Shown: positions 26,429 through 33,235 of the stretch, one piece after another
Layout: each line of letters opens with the position of its first letter
How positions within the stretch are numbered: the stretch's first letter is position 1
Source: DATMRS01 sp035566015
GTDB lineage: Bacteria > Pseudomonadota > Alphaproteobacteria > Sphingomonadales > Sphingomonadaceae
Length of the DNA: 64,000 bases
NCBI GenBank assembly: GCA_035566015.1
Contig: DATMRS010000002.1
Span: 1-64,000, forward strand
Direction of reading: 5' to 3'
Position numbers and translations under genes: made by a program
The notes under the pieces: model-generated
What the model saw: only the letters and a program-made list of their open reading frames with translations
Database searches by the model: none
What the model was told of the DNA's origin: nothing

Positions 26429-26818
26429 ATGGCACGCGAACCACAGCGCCTGCGTCGGCGCGAACGCAAGAACATCACCGCCGGCGTGGCGCACGTTAAC
26501 GCCAGCTTCAATAACACCATGATCACCATCACGGATGCGCAGGGCAATGCGATTGCCTGGTCGTCCGCGGGCATGATGGGCTTCAAGGGCAGCCGCAAGT
26601 CGACGCCCTATGCCGCGCAGGTCGCCGCCGAGGATGCCGGCAAGAAAGCTGCCGAGCATGGCGTGCGCACCCTTGAAGTCGAGGTGAAAGGCCCCGGATC
26701 GGGCCGCGAGTCGGCGCTTCGCGCGCTGCAGGCGGTGGGCTTCCACATCACCTCCATTCGCGACGTGACGCCGATCCCGCACAATGGTGTGCGCCCGGCG
26801 AAGCGCCGCCGCGTCTGA
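26429..26818 (+). CDS. rpsK: 30S ribosomal protein S11
   Basis: 129-aa S11, a platform protein of the small subunit that lines the mRNA exit. Typical blocks are GVAHVNASFNNTMITITDAQGNAIAWSSAG and the end PIPHNGVRPAKRRRV. A GTAGGAAG sequence precedes the start. Between rpsK and rpoA lie two GC-rich inverted repeats (26821-26883) that may tune operon expression. Confidence 0.98.
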   Translation: MAREPQRLRRRERKNITAGVAHVNASFNNTMITITDAQGNAIAWSSAGMMGFKGSRKSTPYAAQVAAEDAGKKAAEHGVRTLEVEVKGPGSGRESALRALQAVGFHITSIRDVTPIPHNGVRPAKRRRV

Positions 26819-26900
26819 TTCCCCGGGGGGCGGGCGCGCCCCCCGCTGATTTTGACCGGCCCGGGCGGACGCGTCCGGGCCTAACCCCGAGGGGAACCCC

Positions 26901-27962
26901 ATGGCCGTCAACGCCAAGAACTGGCAGGAAATGAAGAAGCCCAATGGCCTTGAGAAGAAGGCTGGCGGGGACACGAAGCGCCGCGCGACGTTCGTCGCCG
27001 AGCCGCTCGAGCGCGGCTTCGGCCTGACGCTCGGCAATGCGCTGCGTCGTGTTCTGCTTTCCTCGCTTCAGGGCGCCGCCGTCACCTCGATCAAGATCGA
27101 GAATGTCCTTCACGAATTCTCGTCGTTGGCGGGCGTGCGCGAGGATGTGACCGATATCGTCCTCAACGTGAAGCAGATCGCACTCCGAATGCAGGGCGAG
27201 GGGCCGAAGCGGCTCCAGCTTTCCGCCACCGGGCCGGCGCGCGTCACTGCGGGCGACATCGCGGTTTCCGGTGATATCGAGGTGATGAATCCTGATCTCA
27301 CCATCTGCCACCTCGATGACGGCGCCACGCTCAACATGGAGCTGACTGCTGATATCGGGAAGGGCTATGTTCCGGCCGCGAACAACCGCCCGGTCGATGC
27401 GCCGATCGGCCTCGTTCCGGTCGACGCGCTCTACTCGCCGGTGCGTCAGGTGGCCTATAAGGTCGAGAATACGCGCGTCGGGCAGGAGCTGGATTACGAC
27501 AAGCTGACGATCACCGTCGAGACCGACGGCACGATCACGCCGGACGACGGGCTCGCTTATGCGGCGCGTATCCTGCAGGATCAGCTCCAGCTCTTCGTCC
27601 ATTTCGACGATGCGCTCGTCGCGCCGACGGCGCCGGCGGGGGCTGCTGCCGCGGCCGCGCCTGGCGGCGAGGCGGAACCCAGCTCGAACCAGCTCAACCG
27701 CTACCTGCTGAAGAAGGTGGACGAGCTGGAGCTTTCGGTGCGCTCGGCCAACTGCCTGAAGAACGACAACATCATCTATATCGGCGATCTCGTGCAGAAG
27801 ACCGAGGCGGAGATGCTCCGCACGCCGAACTTCGGCCGGAAGTCCTTGAACGAGATCAAGGAAGTCCTCGCCTCCATGGGGCTGCGGCTCGGCATGGAAA
27901 TTCCCGGCTGGCCGCCGGAGAATATCGAGGAAATGGCCAAGAAGCTCGAACAGGAGTTCTGA
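26901..27962 (+). CDS. rpoA: RNA polymerase alpha subunit
   Basis: 353-aa alpha subunit. The N-terminal assembly domain has EPLERGFGLTLGNALRRVLLSSLQGAAVTSIKIENVLHEF; an Ala/Gly-rich linker (about 235-255) joins it to the C-terminal domain with LELSVRSANCLKNDNIIYIGDLVQKTEAEMLRTPNFGRKSLNEIKEVL, which binds UP elements and activators. GAGGGGAA precedes the start. Confidence 0.98.
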   Translation: MAVNAKNWQEMKKPNGLEKKAGGDTKRRATFVAEPLERGFGLTLGNALRRVLLSSLQGAAVTSIKIENVLHEFSSLAGVREDVTDIVLNVKQIALRMQGEGPKRLQLSATGPARVTAGDIAVSGDIEVMNPDLTICHLDDGATLNMELTADIGKGYVPAANNRPVDAPIGLVPVDALYSPVRQVAYKVENTRVGQELDYDKLTITVETDGTITPDDGLAYAARILQDQLQLFVHFDDALVAPTAPAGAAAAAAPGGEAEPSSNQLNRYLLKKVDELELSVRSANCLKNDNIIYIGDLVQKTEAEMLRTPNFGRKSLNEIKEVLASMGLRLGMEIPGWPPENIEEMAKKLEQEF

Positions 27963-28077
27963 GAGGCGGCCACGCCTTTCAGCCTGAGGGCGAAGACAGG
28001 GTTTGGGTGGCGCCCTTCACCGCCACCCGGCCCGGAGTACCTTGTCCGGCTCCGGGACGAACATAAGGAAGCATATC

Positions 28078-28497
28078 ATGCGTCATCGTGTAGGCGGCCG
28101 TAAGCTGCAACGCACTTCCGGCCACCGCGCCGCCTTGTTCCGCAACATGGCGGCCGCGCTCATCAAGCATGAGCAGATCACCACCACGCTCGCCAAGGCG
28201 AAGGAACTTCGCCCCTATACCGAGAAGCTCGTGACTCTCGCGAAGAAGGGCGGCCTTTCGAACCGCCGCCTCGCCCATGCGCGCCTCATGGACGACGCAC
28301 AGCTCGTGAAGCTGTTCGACGTGCTCGGGCCGCGCTATGCGAATCGCAACGGCGGCTATATCCGCATCATCAAGGCGGGCATTCGCGCCTCCGATGCGGC
28401 GGCGATGGCGGTTATCGAGTTCGTGGATCGCGATACGTCGGCCAAGGGTCAGGATTCGGGCCCGGTGCAGGACGAGGAACTTGACGAAGCGGCCTGA
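28078..28497 (+). CDS. rplQ: 50S ribosomal protein L17
   Basis: 139-aa L17 of the large subunit, beginning MRHRVGGRKLQRTSGHRAALFRNMAAALIKHEQITTTLAKAKELRPY. The C-terminus has an acidic extension (QDEELDEAA). AAGGAAG lies ahead of the ATG at 28078; the frame from 28003 is non-conserved. Last gene of the alpha operon, followed by a terminator. Confidence 0.97.
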   Translation: MRHRVGGRKLQRTSGHRAALFRNMAAALIKHEQITTTLAKAKELRPYTEKLVTLAKKGGLSNRRLAHARLMDDAQLVKLFDVLGPRYANRNGGYIRIIKAGIRASDAAAMAVIEFVDRDTSAKGQDSGPVQDEELDEAA

Positions 28498-28530
28498 TCG
28501 CTTCGGTTGGCGAGATTGAACGATTGGGAG

Positions 28531-28564
28531 GGCTCGCCTGCTCAGCGCAGGTGGGCCTTTCTTT
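28531..28564 (+). terminator. terminator of the alpha operon
   Basis: 11-bp stem GGCTCGCCTGC / GCAGGTGGGCC with two G-U pairs, a 5-base loop and TTTCTTT. The tail touches the convergent gene at 28563. Confidence 0.85.
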
Positions 28565-29639
28565 ATGCCGCCGATCGGCTGCCGGCTACGGCAAGCGCCT
28601 CCGCGATCTCCCTGTCGCTTGGCATGCGCTGTTCGACGAGGCAGGTGAAATCGAGCCCGGCATAGCCGTAGACGGGTTCGGCACTGGCATAGGCGATGAC
28701 CGAATCGCCGCGCGCCTGCGTGCCGTATCGACCCGTCACCTCCACATCCACGACGTCATGGAAGCTCCCGCCCCAGGAGGAGGCAACCAGGCGATGCTGC
28801 CGATCGATCATGCTGATGCGGCGCTTCGACTGACCCTTGCCCGCTCGCGCGGCATCGGCGAAATGCGCCGTCGTCGTGCCGTGCCAGTCATATTCCAGAT
28901 GGAGGACACCGATCGGGGCCTGGCGCCGTTCGGGCGCGTCGCGCAGCCCCGCCGCGAAGACCAGGACGGGGCGGTTGTCCTTCCATGGATTTGGCCAGAC
29001 GTTACCGGTGAACCATTGATCGGGATCGAGACTCGCCATCGCCTGTGCATGCAGGGTGGCGTTGAACTGGATGGCGCCGCCTGCCTCCGTCGCACGCCGC
29101 TGCGCCTCCTCATCGGCGGAGAGGATAATCCTGCCCTCTGCGTCGGAGGCGAAGACATTCAGAAAATAGGGCGACAGATGGGTGAAGAGGCGCAGCCGCG
29201 CATTCGCCCGCTCCAAAGTGGCGTCGCCGGGATGGAGAAAGGCGTCGACGATCGCCTTGTCGCTGGCGAGCATGCGCAAATCGATGCTGCGCGCATAGAG
29301 CGTGCGCATGAGGCTCTGCATCGTCGAGCGGGCGAGATCGATCAGGCGCGCACCTTCGATCTCCGCCACCATCTCGTCCGCGATCGCCGCGCCGAGGGCG
29401 AGTCTGTCGAGTATTTCCGCCTGGAAGGCTTCCGAACTAGCGCGCGCCTGCTTTGCCAGCGCCTTCACCTCCTGCGCCACCACCGCAAAGCCTCGTCCCG
29501 CCTCGCCCGAGCGTGCGGCCTCGATCGTCGCATTGAGCGCAAGCAGGTTGGTCTGCCCCGCGAGCTTCGCATTCTCGCTGGCGAAGACCTGTATTTCGTC
29601 GCGCAGCGTGGCGAGAAGCGAGCGGATTCGGCGAGGCAT
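28563..29639 (-). CDS. soluble chemoreceptor-like protein with reversed domain order
   Basis: 358-aa protein. Residues about 10-75 carry the methyl-accepting signalling hairpin tip (NLLALNATIEAARSGEAGRGFAVVAQEVKALAKQ), normally at the C-terminus of chemoreceptors. The rest (about 90-345) looks like a double Cache-type sensory domain, with segments such as LNVFASDAEGRIILSADEEAQ and GVLHLEYDW. There is no membrane segment or HAMP domain, so it should be cytoplasmic. Role unknown; no che genes are nearby. The signalling tip is unmistakable, the Cache assignment is inference. Confidence 0.78.
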   Translation of the reverse strand: MPRRIRSLLATLRDEIQVFASENAKLAGQTNLLALNATIEAARSGEAGRGFAVVAQEVKALAKQARASSEAFQAEILDRLALGAAIADEMVAEIEGARLIDLARSTMQSLMRTLYARSIDLRMLASDKAIVDAFLHPGDATLERANARLRLFTHLSPYFLNVFASDAEGRIILSADEEAQRRATEAGGAIQFNATLHAQAMASLDPDQWFTGNVWPNPWKDNRPVLVFAAGLRDAPERRQAPIGVLHLEYDWHGTTTAHFADAARAGKGQSKRRISMIDRQHRLVASSWGGSFHDVVDVEVTGRYGTQARGDSVIAYASAEPVYGYAGLDFTCLVEQRMPSDREIAEALAVAGSRSAA

Positions 29640-29795
29640 TCCGGCGGTCCCGTGGCGGTGGCGCGCCCGCCCTAGGAGAGCGGGGTTAATATTCCGTCAG
29701 CCCATTACGTTCGGTTTGCAATGGTTGAAGGTTTCAAGTAATCTGCGAGCAGACGGACCGGCTGTCGAAAGGTCCGACGCGAGAGGAGCCGAGCC

Positions 29796-30710
29796 ATGTC
29801 CCTCCAGGTGAATCAGTTGCATCCCCGTTTCTTCGGCGAGATTATCGGCGCCGATCTCAGGGCCGAGCCGACCGATGAACTGCGCGAGACTGTCCAGAAT
29901 GCGATGGACACCTATGCGGTGTGCGTCGTGCGACAGGGGCAGATCAGCGACGAGGAGCATATCCGCTTCGGCAGGCTGTTCGGCCCGCTCGAATATCCGC
30001 CGGGTTATGCCACCCGTCCGCGCGGGCGGATCGCGCCCGAGCTGTTCTTCGCCGGCAATCTGGACCTGGACGGCAATATCAAGCCCATGACGCCGCAGAA
30101 CCAGGACGTCGCCAAGGGCGCCGAGCGCTTTCATTCGGATAGCTCGTTCAATCCGATGCCGAGCAAATGGTCGATGCTGCGCGGCGTCGAATGTCCCCCA
30201 TCCGAGGTGGGCGGCGACACGCTCTTCATCGACATGCGCGCCGCCTATGACGATCTGGATCAGGCGACCAAGGACAGGATCGAGGGTTTGACGGGCATTC
30301 ACGACTTCTGGAAGGGCCGGCAATATGCGGGCCTGGAAGTGACCGACGAGATGCGCGCCGGCATGCCGATGCCGCCCGTCCACCACCCGATCGTCCGGCA
30401 CATGCCCTATGGCCGCAAGGCGCTTTTCGTCGGCGGCCACTGCGTTGGCGTCGTCGGCATGGGCGAGGAGGAGGGGCGCGCCCTCGTCGAGCAGCTTTAC
30501 GCACATTGCACGCAGGACAAATATATCCACCGCCACCGCTGGACGGAGGGCGATATCGTGATCTGGGAAAATCGCTGCGCGCTGCATGCAGCGACACCGC
30601 TCAACAGCGACAAATATCGCCGCGATATGCGCCGCGTGACGATCAATGAGGCCGGCGAGGAGATGGACGCCTACGAATTTCGGCGGCAGCACGAGGGCGC
30701 CGTGGCCTGA
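29796..30710 (+). CDS. TauD/TfdA family 2-oxoglutarate dioxygenase
   Basis: 304-aa Fe(II)/2-oxoglutarate oxygenase. Metal ligands His113 and Asp115 (RFHSDSSF) and a distal His in NRCALHAATPLNSDKYRRDMRRVTI fit the family; the terminal Arg would bind 2-oxoglutarate. The sequence EYPPGYATRPRGRIAPELFFAGNLD resembles the TfdA side of the family (aryloxyacetate-type substrates) more than taurine dioxygenase, but the substrate is not certain. GAGAGGAG precedes the start. Confidence 0.88.
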   Translation: MSLQVNQLHPRFFGEIIGADLRAEPTDELRETVQNAMDTYAVCVVRQGQISDEEHIRFGRLFGPLEYPPGYATRPRGRIAPELFFAGNLDLDGNIKPMTPQNQDVAKGAERFHSDSSFNPMPSKWSMLRGVECPPSEVGGDTLFIDMRAAYDDLDQATKDRIEGLTGIHDFWKGRQYAGLEVTDEMRAGMPMPPVHHPIVRHMPYGRKALFVGGHCVGVVGMGEEEGRALVEQLYAHCTQDKYIHRHRWTEGDIVIWENRCALHAATPLNSDKYRRDMRRVTINEAGEEMDAYEFRRQHEGAVA

Positions 30711-30798
30711 ACGGTGGCGGGTGCGCCCCCCGCAGGGCGGTCCCGCCGCGGCCGCAACATGCTGGACAGGCGCGCCGTGCAATCCTATCGGCGGGCGC

Positions 30799-32376
30799 AT
30801 GACAGGCCAGACCCCGACCGAGCAGACCGGCGACTGCATCCTCATCGTCGATTTCGGCAGCCAGGTGACGCAGCTTATAGCGCGCCGCGTGCGCGAGGCC
30901 GGCGTCTATAGCGAGATCGCGCCTTTCAACGCCGCCGATGCGGCGTTCGATCGGTTGCAGCCCAAGGGCATCATCCTCTCGGGCGGTCCCGCCTCGGTGA
31001 CAGAAGAGGGTAGCCCGCGCGTGCCACAGCGCTTCTTCGAAGCGGGCATTCCGATCCTGGGCATCTGCTATGGCCAGCAGGTCATGTGCCACCAGCTTGG
31101 CGGCGTGGTTGTCGGCGGGCTGGGTGAGGGCGAGTTCGGTCGCGCCTTCGTGGAGGTGACGAGCCGTTCGGCGTTGTTCGACGGCCTTTGGAAGGATGGC
31201 GAGCGGCATCAGGTGTGGATGAGCCACGGCGATCGGGTCGAGGCGCTGCCCGCCGGCTTCTCGCCTGTCGCCGTCTCCGAAGGCGCGCCTTACGCGGTGA
31301 CGTCGGACGAGGCGCGGCGTTTCTTCGGCGTCCAGTTCCATCCCGAGGTGGTCCATACCCCGCATGGCGGCGCGCTGATCGCCAATTTCGCCCGCCATGT
31401 CTGCGGCCTCGCCGGCGACTGGACGATGGCGGAGTTCCGTGCGACCAAGATCGCCCAGATCCGGGAGCAGGTGGGCGACAGGAAGGTCATATGCGGCCTG
31501 TCAGGCGGCGTCGATTCGGCGGTGGCAGCGGTGCTGATCCACGAGGCGATTGGCGACCAATTGACCTGTGTGTTCGTCGATCATGGTCTGCTCAGGATGG
31601 GCGAGGGTGACCAGGTTGTCGGCTTGTTCCGCGAGCATTATGGCATCCCGCTCGTCCATGTGAACGCGGAAACCTTGTTCCTCTCGGGGCTCAAGGGCGT
31701 CACTGATCCCGAGGCGAAGCGGAAATTCATCGGCAAGACGTTCATCGACGTGTTCGAGGCCGAGGCGCGCAAGATCGGTGGCGCGGAGTTCCTGGCGCAG
31801 GGCACGCTCTATCCCGACGTGATCGAAAGCGTGTCCTTCACCGGCGGCCCCTCGGTGACGATCAAGAGCCACCACAATGTCGGCGGCCTGCCCGAGCGGA
31901 TGAATATGAAGCTCGTCGAGCCGCTGCGCGAGCTGTTCAAGGACGAGGTGCGCGATCTCGGCCGCGAACTGGGCCTGCCCGACATCTTCGTCGGTCGTCA
32001 TCCCTTCCCGGGGCCGGGCCTCGCGATCCGCATCCCCGGCGAGGTGACGAAGGAACGCTGCGACATATTGCGCAAGGCCGACGCCATCTATCTGGAAGAA
32101 ATACGTAATGCCGGGCTTTACGATGCGATCTGGCAGGCGTTCGCGGTGCTGCTGCCGGTGCGCAGCGTCGGCGTGATGGGCGACGGGCGCACCTATGATT
32201 CGGTCTGCGCGCTACGCGCCGTCACCTCGACCGACGGCATGACGGCCGACGTCTTCCCCTTCGACCCGGCCTTCCTCAGCCGCGTCGCGACACGCATCGT
32301 CAACGAAGTCGCCGGTATAAACCGCGTGACCTACGACTATACCTCCAAACCGCCGGGCACGATCGAGTGGGAGTGA
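30799..32376 (+). CDS. guaA: GMP synthase (glutamine-hydrolysing)
   Basis: 525-aa enzyme making GMP from XMP. The class I amidotransferase domain has nucleophile Cys90 (ILGICYGQQVMC) and HPEVVHT; the ATP-pyrophosphatase loop is GLSGGVDSAVAAVL; the C-terminal dimerisation domain ends VTYDYTSKPPGTIEWE. The start at 30799 (MTGQTPTEQTGDCILIVDFGSQ) is preferred over upstream in-frame codons. It is the last housekeeping gene before the CRISPR region. Confidence 0.97.
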   Translation: MTGQTPTEQTGDCILIVDFGSQVTQLIARRVREAGVYSEIAPFNAADAAFDRLQPKGIILSGGPASVTEEGSPRVPQRFFEAGIPILGICYGQQVMCHQLGGVVVGGLGEGEFGRAFVEVTSRSALFDGLWKDGERHQVWMSHGDRVEALPAGFSPVAVSEGAPYAVTSDEARRFFGVQFHPEVVHTPHGGALIANFARHVCGLAGDWTMAEFRATKIAQIREQVGDRKVICGLSGGVDSAVAAVLIHEAIGDQLTCVFVDHGLLRMGEGDQVVGLFREHYGIPLVHVNAETLFLSGLKGVTDPEAKRKFIGKTFIDVFEAEARKIGGAEFLAQGTLYPDVIESVSFTGGPSVTIKSHHNVGGLPERMNMKLVEPLRELFKDEVRDLGRELGLPDIFVGRHPFPGPGLAIRIPGEVTKERCDILRKADAIYLEEIRNAGLYDAIWQAFAVLLPVRSVGVMGDGRTYDSVCALRAVTSTDGMTADVFPFDPAFLSRVATRIVNEVAGINRVTYDYTSKPPGTIEWE

Positions 32377-32447
32377 TGGGACGGCATGCTCTGGAGAGCT
32401 GAATCATTGTCCTTCGTAGAGATGGCGATGATTTCGGATGGCGCGGT

Positions 32448-32792
32448 TCACCATTTTATCTGAATCATCAACGGGGCTGTTTTGCCTTGAGAGCGCACGC
32501 CGATCTGCTCCGGCCGGCTGGCCGGCCAAGGAATGACATTACCGACGGGTGTCGGCGGCACGCCACCCAGGTCGAGTGTTTCCGCCACGGGCGCGCGATA
32601 ACCCGGATCCTGGAATTCTGGCCGGAGATAGCGGATCAGGCGCGCCTCCCCGGCGGCGCGCTCCTTGTTGAGCGCAACTAATCGGGAGAGGATCGTCTCG
32701 TCATCCAACGTGCCGGCACGATGTTCGTCGCCCCAGCCATAGGTGTCCGCCACCGCGACATCGATCGTGTCGTGGTGGATCAGAGTTACCAA
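32448..32792 (-). pseudogene. C-terminal remnant of a class I DNA methyltransferase
   Basis: The frame encodes DTIDVAVADTYGWGDE..., LDDETILSRLVALNKERAAGEARLIRYLRPEFQDPGY, which matches the conserved C-terminal end of large SAM-dependent DNA methyltransferases of restriction-modification systems. Everything upstream (catalytic NPPY region, target recognition) is missing, and the frame runs only about 20 codons further before a stop. It is therefore a decayed fragment, probably left by a mobile or defence element next to the CRISPR locus. Confidence 0.72.
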
Positions 32793-32824
32793 TCCCCGGT
32801 TATCGATGTTGCGCTCGATGAAAA

Positions 32825-32844
32825 GGCGGGGCCGTAGCCCCGCC
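32825..32844. terminator. GC hairpin flanked by T-runs on both strands
   Basis: Perfect 8-bp stem GGCGGGGC / GCCCCGCC with loop CGTA. On the minus strand it is followed by TTTT, on the plus strand by CTTATTT. It may insulate the tracrRNA locus or be an old terminator. Confidence 0.55.
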
Positions 32845-32869
32845 CTTATTTGGTGCAGTCAAGCTGCTT

Positions 32870-32905
32870 GTTAACAGCTGGCCCGCGATCTCTGAGAAGC
32901 GCATT
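32870..32905 (+). repeat. degenerate CRISPR repeat next to the tracrRNA
   Basis: The segment 32879-32896 matches 17 of 18 bases of the array repeat read in crRNA sense (TGGCCC, one mismatch, CGATCTCTGAG), and a GTT begins at the expected repeat start. It is a single diverged repeat in the same orientation as the tracrRNA and about 5 kb from the array. Its bases 32879-32884 and 32892-32896 can pair with the anti-repeat at 32934-32939 and 32916-32920. Confidence 0.7.
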
Positions 32906-32911
32906 CTTCTA

Positions 32912-33060
32912 CGTACTCAGCGCGTCAGTCAAGGGGCCAACCGCAACTAAGAGCCAATGGCCGTTGCCGAAGCATTTGCGCATGGACTTAAAGCGGAAGC
33001 AGGGTTGGAATCCCGCTCCCTGGCGCTATGTGACGCACCAGCGACTTGCGGGTAGCTAGT
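32912..33060 (+). ncRNA. tracrRNA (anti-repeat plus tail), ends approximate
   Basis: Bases 32933-32947 (GGGGCCAACCGCAAC) are an exact complement to the first 15 bases of the crRNA-sense repeat; 32916-32927 extends the pairing to the other end of the repeat with bulges. The sequence after the anti-repeat begins TAAGAGCC and contains short hairpins (CAT/ATG at about 32972-32983 and a bulged GC-GGG/CCC-GC stem near 32997-33015), as in type II-C tracrRNAs. Pairing in this direction fixes the crRNA strand as minus. The 5' end, promoter and terminator could not be fixed; a longer form including the degenerate repeat is possible. Confidence 0.78.
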
Positions 33061-33136
33061 GATCCGGTGTCATAGTTTGGACCTATGGCCCGGATCGCGC
33101 ATCCTCGCGCTAATCGCTCTTTCGCCTACTAGAGGG

Positions 33137-33165
33137 TTGACGTCAATCCCCTAAGAGCCAATATA
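33137..33165 (+). promoter_or_regulatory. probable cas9 promoter
   Basis: -35 TTGACG (33137-33142), 17-bp spacer, -10 AATATA (33160-33165), about 70 bp before the cas9 start. The spacer contains a 12-mer, CTAAGAGCCAAT, that also occurs in the tracrRNA at 32947-32958. Confidence 0.6.
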
Positions 33166-33235
33166 TTTGTTTCGAGATGGTCCGCGGGCTTGCGCCTGCT
33201 TGGAGTTGCGGTACATTTGTGGGGTGGGGGAGGAT

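Noticed and set aside
32840..32869. Pseudo-guide upstream of the degenerate repeat as a match to the cas9 promoter
   Set aside because: Only CTGCTT matches near 33197-33202; six bases are too few to call a target, so it is kept as an open question in the finding only.
33167..33235. Upstream in-frame extension of Cas9
   Set aside because: The 23 extra residues precede the conserved N-terminal RuvC-I motif, lack a ribosome binding site and overlap the promoter region.
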